From Schaalia sp. ZJ405 (GTDB taxonomy: Bacteria > Actinomycetota > Actinomycetes > Actinomycetales > Actinomycetaceae): a DNA stretch of 64,000 nt. How positions within the stretch are numbered: the stretch's first letter is position 1; each line of letters begins with the position of its first letter. Position numbers and translations under genes: made by a program. This document shows positions 33,754 through 43,486 of this stretch, piece by piece. The DNA is taken from assembly GCF_011038885.2 (NCBI RefSeq), contig NZ_CP064952.1, positions 1,240,001 to 1,304,000 of the forward strand, in the 5' to 3' direction. Under the pieces are notes generated by a model. It saw only the letters and a list, made by a program, of their open reading frames with translations, searched no databases and was not told where the DNA came from.

Positions 33754-36090
33754 CTATCGGACGTCGTGCGCGCCATGAGCAAGTTCTTTGCGTGACTCCC
33801 CCGTGATTCTCAGAGCTTCGAAGACACCGTCAACGCGACGCAACGCTGCGAGAACAGCATCGAGGTGAGCGATGTCAGCCAGCTCGAAAGTGAAACGACC
33901 GATGGCAACTTGGTCGGATGTTGCCTGAGTCGAGGCCGCATGGATGTTCACCCGGTAATCTGAAAGAACCCGCGTGAGATCGGACAAAAGTCCTGACCGG
34001 TCGAGGGCGCGGATTTCGATCTGCACACGGAAGGGCACTCCCCTGCGGTCCGAGCTCCACATGACATCAACGAAGCGTTCGGGTTGAAGCTGGGAGAGTC
34101 GGATGCCGTTTTGACAGGTTTTCCGGTGAATCGACACCCCCTGTCCACGAGTGATAAATCCCACAATGTCGTCACCGGGCACCGGGGTGCAGCACCTGGC
34201 GAGCTTCACCCAAATGTCGTGGTCATTCATTCCCGAAACCGTCACGCCGACATCACCAACGTGCGGGGAACGAGGACGGCTGGCCCCCGGCATCACTGCC
34301 TCAGAGAGCGTCTCTTCGGTTCCATCTCCCCCACCGAGGATGTCAACGAGCTTCGTCACCACATTCTGCGGCGAAATCTGCGACTCACCGACGGCAGCGT
34401 ACAGGCCGGTGACATCCAGATACCCCAGTGAGTTCGCAACAGAAAGAACAGACTCATGACTCATCAGGCGTTGCAGCGGGAGGTTCTGCTTGCGCATCAC
34501 CCGAGCAATCTGTTCCTTACCAGCTTCAACGGCCTCTTCACGCCGTTCCCTGGAGAACCACGCTTTAATTTTCGTTCGCGCACGCGGGGATGCAACAAAA
34601 GACAACCAATCACGCGAGGGCCCAGCCTTATCAGACTTCGAGGTCACAACCTCAACAGTCTCCCCCGATTCCAGGCGCGTATCCAAGGACACAAGGCGCC
34701 CGTTGACCTTGGCACCAACGGTGCGGTGACCGACCTCTGTGTGGACTGCGTAGGCGAAATCCACCGGCGTTGCGCGCGCAGGCAGCACGACAATTTCACC
34801 GCGAGGCGTGAAGACATAGACCTCATCACCGGCAATCTCAAAACGCAGCGAATCGAGGAACTCCTCGGGATCTCCTGTCTCACGTTCCATCTCAACGAGG
34901 GTGCGCAGCCAGTTCGCCTGCTCGTCCTTCGTCATCTCGTCGCCGTCAGCGGAGGTTGCGTTCGGGTTTTGCTTGTATTTCCAGTGAGCCGCGACCCCGT
35001 GCTCTGCACGCTCATGCATCTCAAAGGTCCGGATCTGAATCTCAACGGGCTTTCCACCGGGGCCAACCACCGTTGTATGAAGCGACTGATAGAGATTGAA
35101 CTTCGGCATCGCGATGTAGTCCTTGAAACGCCCGGGGATGGGGTTCCATCGACCATGAAGGGCGCCGAGGACGGCGTAGCAATCCTTGACGCTATCAACG
35201 AGGACGCGCACGGCGACGAGGTCGAAAATCTCATCAAAGGCTTTTCCACGCACGATCATTTTCTGATAGATCGAGTAGTGGTTCTTGGGTCGACCGGTGA
35301 CTGTTCCTTTGGTTCCCGAGTGGCGTAGATCCTGTTCGATCTGCGAAATAACCTGGTGGAGGTATTCCTCGCGCTGGGGTGCTCTCTCAGCAACGAGGTG
35401 ATCGATCTCGGTGTAGATCTCGGGGTAGAGAGTCTTGAAAGACAGCTCCTCAAGTTCCCACTTGATCATGTTCATCCCGAGGCGATGAGCCAGAGGAGAA
35501 TAGATTTCAAGGGTTTCTTGCGCTTTCTTGCGCGCTGATTCGGCGGGAACAAAACGCCAGGTCCGTGCGTTGTGCAGACGATCAGCAAGTTTGATGAGGA
35601 GCACGCGGATGTCTCGACTCATTGCAACAAGCATTTTCCGCAGAGTCTCCGACTGCGCACTGGCCCCATAGCGGACTTTGTCGAGTTTGGTGACACCGTC
35701 AACGAGGGCCGCAATTGACTCTCCATACTCAGCCGTCAGTTTTTCGACCGTGTAGTCAGTGTCCTCGACCGTATCGTGGAGGAGCGCCGCCACGAGGGTC
35801 GGCGTTGTCATTCCCATTTCCGCCAGGATCGTCGCCACGGCAACCGGGTGAGTGATGTAGGGTTCCCCGGACTTTCGCTGCTGTCCACGGTGGTAAAGCT
35901 CCGCCGTGCGATAAGCGCGTTCAATCACCGTGATATCGGCACGCGGATGATTGGCCCGAAGGGCGCGGATCAGGGGTTCGATCTCGGGGATCGATTGACG
36001 CGACTTCGCGCCAAACCATAAAAGCCCCGAGCGCACGAACGAACCTGCGGCTGGGGGCCGATTCGTAGCGGCTGCGTTCTGGTCAGTCAT
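33754..36090 (-). CDS. rel: bifunctional (p)ppGpp synthase/hydrolase (Rel/RSH)
   Basis: Stringent-response enzyme of about 778 residues. The N-terminal HD hydrolase domain has HPVAVATIL, LLHDTVEDTDYT and LADRLHNARTW, all metal ligands intact. The synthetase domain has HRLGMNMIKWELEELSF, IVRGKAFDEIFDLVAVRVL and GRFKDYIAMPK. TGS follows (VFTPRGEIVVLPARATPVDFAYAVH), then a zinc-finger/helical part with the Cys pair ARCCTPVPGDDIVGF, and a C-terminal ACT domain. Both catalytic halves look active. The ATG at 36090 is chosen over a GTG two codons upstream. Downstream of apt, the usual actinobacterial order. Confidence 0.96.
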   Translation of the reverse strand: MTDQNAAATNRPPAAGSFVRSGLLWFGAKSRQSIPEIEPLIRALRANHPRADITVIERAYRTAELYHRGQQRKSGEPYITHPVAVATILAEMGMTTPTLVAALLHDTVEDTDYTVEKLTAEYGESIAALVDGVTKLDKVRYGASAQSETLRKMLVAMSRDIRVLLIKLADRLHNARTWRFVPAESARKKAQETLEIYSPLAHRLGMNMIKWELEELSFKTLYPEIYTEIDHLVAERAPQREEYLHQVISQIEQDLRHSGTKGTVTGRPKNHYSIYQKMIVRGKAFDEIFDLVAVRVLVDSVKDCYAVLGALHGRWNPIPGRFKDYIAMPKFNLYQSLHTTVVGPGGKPVEIQIRTFEMHERAEHGVAAHWKYKQNPNATSADGDEMTKDEQANWLRTLVEMERETGDPEEFLDSLRFEIAGDEVYVFTPRGEIVVLPARATPVDFAYAVHTEVGHRTVGAKVNGRLVSLDTRLESGETVEVVTSKSDKAGPSRDWLSFVASPRARTKIKAWFSRERREEAVEAGKEQIARVMRKQNLPLQRLMSHESVLSVANSLGYLDVTGLYAAVGESQISPQNVVTKLVDILGGGDGTEETLSEAVMPGASRPRSPHVGDVGVTVSGMNDHDIWVKLARCCTPVPGDDIVGFITRGQGVSIHRKTCQNGIRLSQLQPERFVDVMWSSDRRGVPFRVQIEIRALDRSGLLSDLTRVLSDYRVNIHAASTQATSDQVAIGRFTFELADIAHLDAVLAALRRVDGVFEALRITGESRKELAHGAHDVR

Positions 36091-36142
36091 TCTCACATGA
36101 TAACTGTCACGCAGCCGCTACGTTAACGAAGATCACGTCTGG

Positions 36143-36682
36143 TCACACAAGCAACGCCGATTCGACACGAATGCCGGGCAGCTGCAAGCGACCATTGAAC
36201 TCCTCAAGTTCCAACAGAACGGTCAGACCAGCGACCTCTGCCCCGCAGTGGCGCAGAAGCTCAACGGCGGCCGAGGCTGTACCTCCCGTTGCGAGAACAT
36301 CGTCGAGAATGAGGACGCGCTGTCCCTTGGCCACGAGCGAGGGCTGGATCTCAATACGAGCTGTGCCATATTCCAGCGCGTAATCGACTCCGTAGACTTC
36401 GCCGGGAAGTTTCCCTGCCTTGCGGACCGTGATCATCCCAACGCCGAGTTCCGCGGCAACGGGAGCGCCGAGGATGAACCCCCGGGATTCAAGACCGGCG
36501 ACCGCATCAACCTGTCCTTCGTAGCGCTCAGCAAGAAGCCCCACGAGCTTTGCGAAAACCGGCCCGTTCGCCACCAGGGGCGAAATATCCCGAAAGAGCA
36601 CACCGGGTTCAGGGAAATCCGGAGTGAGACCAATATGTTTATCGAGGAGATCCGCAATCTCCTGACCCAATTCACCGCTCAT
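36143..36682 (-). CDS. apt: adenine phosphoribosyltransferase
   Basis: Salvages adenine to AMP using PRPP. 179 residues. FPEPGVLFRDISPL is typical of APT, and the PRPP-binding loop is VLILDDVLATGGTAS. GLESRGFILG and the flexible loop KAGKLPGEV are present. It overlaps secF by four bases, so it is translated with the secDF genes. The apt gene between secF and rel is a conserved actinobacterial link. Confidence 0.96.
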   Translation of the reverse strand: MSGELGQEIADLLDKHIGLTPDFPEPGVLFRDISPLVANGPVFAKLVGLLAERYEGQVDAVAGLESRGFILGAPVAAELGVGMITVRKAGKLPGEVYGVDYALEYGTARIEIQPSLVAKGQRVLILDDVLATGGTASAAVELLRHCGAEVAGLTVLLELEEFNGRLQLPGIRVESALLV

Positions 36683-37767
36683 TGGCTCTTCTTTTTCCTA
36701 CTCGGCTGGTGAGCATTCGACAGTCTCTTCCCTGGGCGAACCGGTGCGACCCGTACAGGTGTTGATTCCGCCTCGGCCTCGTCTCCCTTGCTCTGGACAC
36801 CGCGAGAGGAGGCAACAATCACGTTGTGTTCCTTCACGCGTTTCTTCCGTGCCTCAAACATCACGAGGAGCGGAGAGGCAATGAAGATCGACGAGTACGT
36901 GCCCGCAACCATGCCGACGAAGAGAGCGAGCGAAATATCCGTCAACGTCCCTGTTCCCAGCAGGAGCCAGGCGATGACAAGAATCGCCGCGACGGGAAGA
37001 ATTGCCACCACAGAGGTGTTAATCGAACGCACCATCGTCTGATTGACCGCAAGGTTGACGTACTCGGCGAAGGTGTAGCGTTTCTGCTCGGTCAGATCGC
37101 TCGTGAGTTCACGCACCTTGTCGAAGACAACAACGGTGTCATAGAGCGAATATCCAAGAATCGTCAGGAACCCGATGATCGTCGCGGGTGAAACCTCGAC
37201 CTGGGTGATGACGAAGACAGCCAAGGTCACCGCCATGTCGTGAACCAACGCAAGCAGAGCCGAAGCCGCCATCGTCCACGAACGGAAATACACCGTCATC
37301 AGCAAGGCAACAAGCGCAAGGAAGATCACCAGCGACTGCACGGCCTTCTGCGTGACGCTCGACCCCCACGACGGGCCAATTGACGATGACTGAACATCGG
37401 TGTCGTCAACGGAGTATGCCTCCGCCAAGGCCTGACGCACGGTCGCCGTGTCCTTTGAGTTCAGCGACGCGGTCTGGACGCGAATGCCATCTGAACCGAC
37501 CTTCGTCACCTTGACATCGGAAGCAAGTCCGGTTGAAGCCACAGCCGTCGAGGCAACACTTTCGGTCTGCTCAGCAACATGAGCGACATCAAACTGGGAA
37601 CCACCCGTGAATTCGATAGACCGATTCAGCCCGAAAACCGCGAGCAACACGAGCGAGACAGCAACAAGCGCTGCCGCAACGCCGACGAAGAGTTTTCGTC
37701 GGGGCACGATCTTGTAGGACTTATCCCCTGCGTAGAGGGCGTTACCCCACTGAGCAAAGCTCATCAT
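36679..37767 (-). CDS. secF: protein translocase subunit SecF
   Basis: With SecD uses the proton gradient to help pull proteins across the membrane. 362 residues, six membrane segments. Signature parts are NRSIEFTGGSQFDV, SIGPSWGSSVTQKAVQSLV, TIIGFLTILGYSLYDTVVVFDKVRE (family hallmark) and ARNQTMVRS-like VNQTMVRSINTS. The C-terminal cytoplasmic tail is basic (RPGKRLSNAHQPSRKKKSQ). Overlaps secD and apt by four bases each. Confidence 0.96.
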   Translation of the reverse strand: MMSFAQWGNALYAGDKSYKIVPRRKLFVGVAAALVAVSLVLLAVFGLNRSIEFTGGSQFDVAHVAEQTESVASTAVASTGLASDVKVTKVGSDGIRVQTASLNSKDTATVRQALAEAYSVDDTDVQSSSIGPSWGSSVTQKAVQSLVIFLALVALLMTVYFRSWTMAASALLALVHDMAVTLAVFVITQVEVSPATIIGFLTILGYSLYDTVVVFDKVRELTSDLTEQKRYTFAEYVNLAVNQTMVRSINTSVVAILPVAAILVIAWLLLGTGTLTDISLALFVGMVAGTYSSIFIASPLLVMFEARKKRVKEHNVIVASSRGVQSKGDEAEAESTPVRVAPVRPGKRLSNAHQPSRKKKSQ

Positions 37768-39761
37768 TGTTCGTCACCCTCCTTTTCGGTGCGCGCGGTG
37801 TCCACATCTGCATCACCCTCACCAGAATCGGCGGTGTCCGATGCCTTCTGTCGCTCGGCCTCAAGTCGTTCAAGACGACGCTTCTCAGCAATTGACAGCG
37901 TCTGGCCGGCCTCGTCCTCGTTGCCTGAATCCGCAGCAGAACGCGTAGAAGAACCCGTGGAACCGCGACGAACAACTCGGCCTCGACCCGCGTACACCAG
38001 CGCCGACTTAGCTCCCAGGTGCTCAGGATCAAGCCCGGAGAATCGATGCCCCTGGCCGAAGAACTTCGTGCGAACAAGAAGCTCCATCATCGGGTGCGTG
38101 AAGAGGAAGATCACCGCGAGGTCAACAATCGTCGTCACGCCGAGCGTGAAAGCGAAGCCCTGAACGCCACCCACGGCGAGGAGGTAGAGAACAACCGCTG
38201 CAACAAGGTTGACACCGTCGGACACCGTGATCGTTCTCTTGGCACGATCCCAGCCTTCCTCAACGGCCGCAGCCAGTGGTCGACCATCGCGCACCTCGTC
38301 ACGAATACGCTCGAAGTAGACGATGAACGAGTCCGTTGTCACGCCAATCGCAACGATCAAACCGGCAACACCTGCCAAGGACAAGCGATACCCCATCGTC
38401 CACGAAAGGATCGCAATCGTCAGATAGGTCATCACCGTGGCAACAACCAGAGAACCAGCAGCGACAATCGACAGCCCGCGATACTGCCACACCAAGTAGA
38501 GCACAACGAGGAGGAGGCCAACGAGCCCCGACCACAGACCCTTTTGGAGATGGTCGGAGCCAAGAGTCGCTGAAATCCGCTGCTCGGACTCAACCTCGAA
38601 GTTCAGTGGGAGCGAACCAAAGTTCAGCTGATTCGCCAGCGCAGTTGCACTCTTCGCCGTGAAGTTACCGCTGATCTGCGCCTGACCCGTCGAAATAATC
38701 GCATTCATGCGCGGCGCAGTGATGATCTTCCCATCAAGAACCACGGCAAATTGGTTCCGATCAGGATATCCGAAGAATGAACGCCCCTCTTTGTCTTCTT
38801 TCTGGAACGAATAGAGAATTTTCGACGACTCAGCGAATGCCTTGGTTCCCGCCTCGTTGAACTGGAGATCCACACCCCACTCACCGGTTGTCTGGCCTGT
38901 GGAGTTATGGACCTGACCGGCATTAGCCGAGGACAGATCCGACCCGGGCACAGTGACAGGGCCGAGGATGTACTTGAGGGTGCCCGAATCGTTGCACGCA
39001 GCGAAAGGCTTATCCGCCGGCCCCTCAGGGTGGGCTTTCTTCGACTGCTCCTGGCAGTTGAGCGTGTAGAAGTCATAGAGCACCTGCTCGGTGATCCACG
39101 CAAGAGACGAGGCGTTTTCCGGCTTCGTCATCGGCTCATCGGAGAGCTTTCCATCACGGTTTTGATCGGCCAGTTCTTTCGCTTTGTCAGCGTCAAGAGC
39201 TGTGGACACCGGCTGTGAAGGCTTCGCCTCTTCCTTCGCACCCGACTGCGCCCCTGACTGGGCGTCCCGCGCGGACTGTGCCTGATCTCCACGAGCCGTT
39301 GCACCCGACTGAGCTGCCTGTCCCGACTGCGGCCCTTCCTCGGACTTCGGTGCCTGCGACAACGCGGCAGGAGCCACCTGAAGAACGGGACGGAAATTCA
39401 TCTGGGAGGAGGAGCGAATAAGGTCGAGAGTTTCCTGCGTGGGAGTTCCCGGGATCGACACGACGATATTCGAGCTCCCCATCGCCGCGATCTCCGATTC
39501 GGAAACGCCGGAGGCATCGATTCGTTGGCGAATGATATTGATCGCCTCGTTGATGTCGTCCTCGGTGATGGCGCGGGTATCGTTATCGGTCGCCGTCGGG
39601 GTCAGAATGAGCTGAGTTCCGCCTTGAAGGTCCAAAGCGAGTGAGGGGACCAGCGACGCACCCTTCGCGATGTGCCCGATGACCAAAGCGGCGCTCGCCG
39701 CGAGAATCGTGATCACCAGGACAACCAAAGAGCGCACGGGTCGGCGCTTTTTCGTAGCCAC
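37764..39761 (-). CDS. secD: protein translocase subunit SecD
   Basis: SecF partner; 665 residues. The first helix is followed by LDLQGGTQLILTP, the hallmark D1 motif, and INQAINIIRQRIDASGVSE-like INIIRQRIDASGVSE. The large periplasmic domain carries an extra low-complexity linker (about residues 138-195) rich in Gln/Ser/Gly/Ala with repeated AQSGA units. The membrane part contains GVAGLIVAIGVTTDSFIVYFERIRDE. A C-terminal cytoplasmic tail of about 70 charged residues is longer than in E. coli; a copy of the ACGAGGACGAG word lies there at 37911. Confidence 0.95.
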   Translation of the reverse strand: MATKKRRPVRSLVVLVITILAASAALVIGHIAKGASLVPSLALDLQGGTQLILTPTATDNDTRAITEDDINEAINIIRQRIDASGVSESEIAAMGSSNIVVSIPGTPTQETLDLIRSSSQMNFRPVLQVAPAALSQAPKSEEGPQSGQAAQSGATARGDQAQSARDAQSGAQSGAKEEAKPSQPVSTALDADKAKELADQNRDGKLSDEPMTKPENASSLAWITEQVLYDFYTLNCQEQSKKAHPEGPADKPFAACNDSGTLKYILGPVTVPGSDLSSANAGQVHNSTGQTTGEWGVDLQFNEAGTKAFAESSKILYSFQKEDKEGRSFFGYPDRNQFAVVLDGKIITAPRMNAIISTGQAQISGNFTAKSATALANQLNFGSLPLNFEVESEQRISATLGSDHLQKGLWSGLVGLLLVVLYLVWQYRGLSIVAAGSLVVATVMTYLTIAILSWTMGYRLSLAGVAGLIVAIGVTTDSFIVYFERIRDEVRDGRPLAAAVEEGWDRAKRTITVSDGVNLVAAVVLYLLAVGGVQGFAFTLGVTTIVDLAVIFLFTHPMMELLVRTKFFGQGHRFSGLDPEHLGAKSALVYAGRGRVVRRGSTGSSTRSAADSGNEDEAGQTLSIAEKRRLERLEAERQKASDTADSGEGDADVDTARTEKEGDEQ

Positions 39762-39794
39762 GTTGAGTCTTCCTATTGTCCGGCTATTACCGGA

Positions 39795-40205
39795 TCACTT
39801 CGTTTCTTCGTCAGTTGAAGCTGTGTCGGTCTCCGAGGCATCCGAGTCTAAGCCGAGCACGGGAGCGTCCTCTTCAACTTCTTCTTCCGTTTCGTCGATC
39901 GTCAGTTGATCAGCGAAAGGAGGCTGTTCTCCTACTTCGCGGATCATGCGGCGATCCCACAGGGTTTCGGTGCCATCGGTGGTCGCCAGGACCATGATGT
40001 CGCCATCCATGTCGACGAACTGACCCCAGAATCCGACAGCCGTGTGAACCCATACACCGGGTGCAAGGTTGGCAGCCATTTCCTTCTCGCGCTCTTCCTG
40101 CTGTTGGAGAGCCTTCTTCCGGGAACGGTTCATGAACCACATCATGCCGGCGAGGACGACGATCATGATGATCATGAATGCATTATTGCCAAGTGCAGCG
40201 GGCAC
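39795..40205 (-). CDS. yajC: YajC, accessory subunit of the SecDF complex
   Basis: Small bitopic membrane protein of about 136 residues. One N-terminal helix (about 9-28, FMIIMIVVLAGMMWFMN) is followed by RSRKKALQQQEEREKEMAANL, then the YajC core PGVWVHTAVGFWGQFVDMDGD, and an acidic tail longer than usual. The GTG at 40205 is chosen because AGAGG lies six bases upstream; the longer frame from 40259 adds Cys/Arg residues without support. Precedes secD by 33 bases, the standard order. Confidence 0.9.
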   Translation of the reverse strand: MPAALGNNAFMIIMIVVLAGMMWFMNRSRKKALQQQEEREKEMAANLAPGVWVHTAVGFWGQFVDMDGDIMVLATTDGTETLWDRRMIREVGEQPPFADQLTIDETEEEVEEDAPVLGLDSDASETDTASTDEETK

Positions 40206-40360
40206 GGGAGCCTCTTTCGTTGACCGACTGGTACAGCGCGCACAATGCACGCCCGCCACATTCTAGTGCCCAAACGATCGTTGAGTCGACGACCATCCAT
40301 AGACGCGCCCCACATTTTCGCCCTCACCCGCACCCGGTTTCTCCCTTCAGCGCGAAATTG

Positions 40361-40371
40361 ACGAGGACGAG
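40361..40371 (+). repeat. ACGAGGACGAG word
   Basis: Exact non-coding copy between ruvB and yajC, preceded by AAATTG and followed by CCCG. Confidence 0.7.
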
Positions 40372-40413
40372 CCCGCACCTTCCCACACCGGCGCAGTCAT
40401 CGGCGCCTCGACA

Positions 40414-40437
40414 TCTCTGCGTGACTAGGGGCAGAGA
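40414..40437 (-). terminator. possible ruvB terminator hairpin
   Basis: TCTCTGC (40414-40420) pairs with GCAGAGA (40431-40437) around a 10-base loop, 50 bases past the ruvB stop codon. No T run. Confidence 0.4.
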
Positions 40438-40486
40438 CATCCCCTCAGCGCAGCAGTTATTTGGGAGTACCCGTGGAAGACATTCC

Positions 40487-41542
40487 TCAGGAAAAGAGCG
40501 TTGCCTCAGCCGGTGGATTCAGACCCAGATGTTCCCAGGCCTTCGACGTGGCGGCACGCCCCCGGTTGGTCCTGACAAGAAAACCCTGGCGAACAAGATA
40601 CGGTTCGGCAACCGTTTCCACAGTTTCCGCTTCCTCGCCAACCGTCACCGCAAGCGTTGTCAGACCCACCGGTCCCCCGCCGAATCGTCGACAGATCGCA
40701 TCGAGCACTGCCCTGTCAAGACGGTCAAGGCCAGACTGATCCACCTCAAAGAGCGTCAGAGCCCCCTGAGCAGCCTCAAGCGTGAGGTCCCCGGTTCCAC
40801 GGACCTGCGCGTAATCAACAACACGCCGCAGAAGCCGATTGGCGATTCGCGGCGTTCCGCGGGACCGAGAGGCAATTTCATGCGCTGCGCGCCCATCGAG
40901 AGGAGCCCCGAGGAGATTCGCCGAACGCGTGACAACGGACTCAAGCTCATCGACCTCGTAAAACTCCAGGTGCGCGGTGAAGCCGAAACGATCCCGCAGC
41001 GGCGCGGGAAGTAAACCTGAACGCGTCGTGGCACCAACCACCGTGAACGGAGGAAGCGTCAGGGGAATCGACGTGGCACCGGGGCCCTTCCCCACAACAA
41101 CATCGACACGGAAATCCTCCATCGCCAGATACAGCATTTCCTCGGCTGTGCGTGCGAGACGATGGATTTCGTCGATAAAGAGGATGTCACCTTCTTGCAA
41201 GCCAGAGAGGATTGCCGCCAGATCACCCGCATGTTGGATCGCAGGTCCCGAAGTTAATCTCAGCGACGTCCCCATCTCCGCCGCAATGATCATTGCGAGC
41301 GTGGTTTTCCCCAGTCCAGGAGGCCCCGCAAGGAGAACATGATCCGGTGGGACTCCCCGTCCTCGGGCAGCGTCGAGGACGAGCTGAAGCTGATCACGCA
41401 CGACGTGCTGGCCAACAAATTCGCTGAGTCTCTTCGGACGCAGCGCCGCCTCAGCGGCACGTTCCAACTCGCCGGCGTCAGGGGCAACGATCCGCAGTGA
41501 CTCCACCTGGTCGGTGTCCTGGGCATCATGGATGTTAGCCAC
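40487..41542 (-). CDS. ruvB: Holliday junction branch-migration ATPase RuvB
   Basis: AAA+ motor that drives branch migration with RuvA. 351 residues: [19 protein letters not shown], Walker [15 protein letters not shown], Walker [39 protein letters not shown] (sensor and Arg finger), and a C-terminal winged helix ([20 protein letters not shown]). It overlaps ruvA by eight bases and ends the ruvCAB unit. Confidence 0.97.
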   Translation of the reverse strand: MANIHDAQDTDQVESLRIVAPDAGELERAAEAALRPKRLSEFVGQHVVRDQLQLVLDAARGRGVPPDHVLLAGPPGLGKTTLAMIIAAEMGTSLRLTSGPAIQHAGDLAAILSGLQEGDILFIDEIHRLARTAEEMLYLAMEDFRVDVVVGKGPGATSIPLTLPPFTVVGATTRSGLLPAPLRDRFGFTAHLEFYEVDELESVVTRSANLLGAPLDGRAAHEIASRSRGTPRIANRLLRRVVDYAQVRGTGDLTLEAAQGALTLFEVDQSGLDRLDRAVLDAICRRFGGGPVGLTTLAVTVGEEAETVETVAEPYLVRQGFLVRTNRGRAATSKAWEHLGLNPPAEATLFS

Positions 41543-42131
41543 GGTGGCCTCCTAGGGCGACGAGCGCCGCTTTGAGAAGGTCCGCAGCCCCTAGTCCCTG
41601 GCCGCTGAGCGGTTCGAGCGCCCGGGCCGCAACAGCCTCACTCCATCCCAAGCCAACCAGCGCAGCCTTGACTTCTTGATCAATGGCACTGCTGGGAGAC
41701 TGCTGACTCGGTATTCCTGGAAGCGCCGCGGGGGTTCCCAGTTTGTCACCGATTTCAAGAGCCATCCGCTGGGCGGATTTCTTGCCGACTCCCGGGATTT
41801 TTTGCAGCGCCGCGAGATCCTGGTCGCGCACCGCTCGACGCAGGTCGTCGGGGCTGAGCACAGCAAGGGCTGCAAGCGCAATTTTCGGGCCAATTCCCGA
41901 CACTGTCAGCAGAGTATCGAAGACGCGGCGCTCGTCGGCGCTACGGAATCCATACAGAGTCAAAGAGTCCTCGCGGACAACGAGCACCGTGTGGATCGTT
42001 GTTTCTTCCCCGCGGGGAAGTTCCTGAGCGAATGCCGGCGTGACGTTGACCGTAAATCCGAGGCCGCCAGCCATGATGACGACCTCGCCGAGTCCGATGT
42101 CGGCAACGGTTCCGCGAAGCAGTGAGATCAA
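41535..42131 (-). CDS. ruvA: Holliday junction-binding protein RuvA
   Basis: Tetrameric junction-binding protein, 198 residues. N-terminal OB fold ([19 protein letters not shown]), central paired helix-hairpin-helix motifs ([16 protein letters not shown] and [19 protein letters not shown]), and the C-terminal RuvB-contact domain ([19 protein letters not shown]). An acidic flexible linker is short and Ser/Pro-rich. Confidence 0.97.
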   Translation of the reverse strand: MISLLRGTVADIGLGEVVIMAGGLGFTVNVTPAFAQELPRGEETTIHTVLVVREDSLTLYGFRSADERRVFDTLLTVSGIGPKIALAALAVLSPDDLRRAVRDQDLAALQKIPGVGKKSAQRMALEIGDKLGTPAALPGIPSQQSPSSAIDQEVKAALVGLGWSEAVAARALEPLSGQGLGAADLLKAALVALGGHRG

Positions 42132-42193
42132 CGATCCTCCTGTGGATTCCCGTGGTGTTCGGCGCTGGGGCCGATACGAACATACGTACGATC

Positions 42194-42820
42194 TTAGCGC
42201 CGATAGCGAGGATCGACCGCACCTGTGCGTCGTTGCGCGGCGGCGGCTTCAGCCCACGCTCTTTGCGCCGGCGTGAGTTGACCACGCGAGGTCAGACGCC
42301 CAGACAGCGACACGGAGACTGATGAGTCGTCGGTGTCCCCCAGAAGCCCCGTACCACGCCACGCGTGACAAATCGCGATCGCCAGAGAATCGGCAGCGTC
42401 GGCGGGTTTTGGTGCTTTCGCAAGTCCGAGAATCCGCGCGACCATTGCCTGCACCTGTGCTTTGTCGGCGTTGCCGTTACCAGACACCGCCGATTTCACC
42501 TCCGATGGGGTGTGCACCGCCATCGGGAGCCCCGCTCGACCCACACAGGTCATCGCCGCTCCCATGACCTGCATCGTGGTCGTTACGGATTGGAGGTTGT
42601 CTTGGGCGAAAACTCGCTCAATGGCAACAACTTCCGGACGGTAGCGTGCGATCACCGCGTCGATGGCGTCTGCGATCGTTGTCAGTCGAAAATGCGTCGC
42701 CAGGTCTTTATCTGAGCGTGCAACGCCGACGTAGACGAGGGATGCCTTGCGCGACTCGTCAACATCAACAACCCCTAGCCCGCAGCGCGTAATTCCAGGG
42801 TCGATCCCCATCACCCGCAT
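42194..42820 (-). CDS. ruvC: crossover junction endonuclease RuvC
   Basis: Resolves Holliday junctions. 208 residues, slightly long because of a C-terminal tail of about 35 residues. The catalytic acidic residues are in VMGIDPGITRCG (Asp), VVAIERVFAQDN (Glu), and KAPKPADAADSLAIAICHAW (last Asp pair). Followed 62 bases later by ruvA and preceded closely by pdxT. Confidence 0.97.
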   Translation of the reverse strand: MRVMGIDPGITRCGLGVVDVDESRKASLVYVGVARSDKDLATHFRLTTIADAIDAVIARYRPEVVAIERVFAQDNLQSVTTTMQVMGAAMTCVGRAGLPMAVHTPSEVKSAVSGNGNADKAQVQAMVARILGLAKAPKPADAADSLAIAICHAWRGTGLLGDTDDSSVSVSLSGRLTSRGQLTPAQRAWAEAAAAQRRTGAVDPRYRR

Positions 42821-42835
42821 CAGGACTGAGCCACC

Positions 42836-43486
42836 TCAATCCCCCATCGCGTCAGATGACGATTCTGAACGAGGGAGCGCGTTGTGGTCTGGTGTCTGCG
42901 ATGCTCGAACCATCTCAACAAAGAGTTCATGCATTCGCGTGTCAGAACCAATTTCCGGGTGGAAGGAACAGGCCATCGCCTGCCCGGAACGAACCGCGAC
43001 GATCGGCCCATCAGCGGCGTTACCGACCCGAGCGAGGACCTCGACGCTTTGGCCCGTTGACTCCACCCAGGGAGCTCGGATGAACACCGCATGGTAGGGG
43101 TCCTTGATCCCCGTGATTTCCAGATCTTCCTCGTAGGAGTCAACCTGGCGACCAAAAGCATTGCGTCGAACAACCATGTCGATGGCACCAAAAGAGCGCT
43201 GGTCGTCACGGCCATCAAGAACCGAGGAGGCAAGCATGATCATCCCCGCACAGGTGCCCCACACGGGCATACCTGCGTCGATGCGTGAACGCACCGGCTC
43301 GAAAAGATCGAAAGCGAGAAGAAGTTTCGACATGGTTGTTGATTCCCCTCCGGGAATCACCAAACCATCAACCGCCTCAAGTTCGCTCCTGCGGCGCACG
43401 GGAACGGCGCGGGCGCCGGAAACCTCCAGCGCCCGCACGTGCTCTGCAACATCACCCTGAAGGGCGAGGATGCCGATCGTCACCAT
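42836..43486 (-). CDS. pdxT: PLP synthase glutaminase subunit PdxT
   Basis: Releases ammonia from glutamine for PdxS. 216 residues of class I amidotransferase fold: [13 protein letters not shown] at the start, [13 protein letters not shown], the nucleophile Cys in VWGTCAGMI, and the His-Glu pair in [10 protein letters not shown]. Overlaps pdxS by seven bases, so the two subunits are made together. Confidence 0.97.
   Translation of the reverse strand: MVTIGILALQGDVAEHVRALEVSGARAVPVRRRSELEAVDGLVIPGGESTTMSKLLLAFDLFEPVRSRIDAGMPVWGTCAGMIMLASSVLDGRDDQRSFGAIDMVVRRNAFGRQVDSYEEDLEITGIKDPYHAVFIRAPWVESTGQSVEVLARVGNAADGPIVAVRSGQAMACSFHPEIGSDTRMHELFVEMVRASQTPDHNALPRSESSSDAMGD

Larger units (their letters stand above)
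40206..40486. other. yajC-ruvB intergenic region, 281 bp
   Basis: Holds the likely yajC-secDF promoter, one ACGAGGACGAG word and a small hairpin; nothing else recognised. Confidence 0.5.

Noticed and set aside
34456..35328. A 290-codon plus-strand frame inside rel
   Set aside because: Antisense to a certain gene, no domain and no ribosome site.
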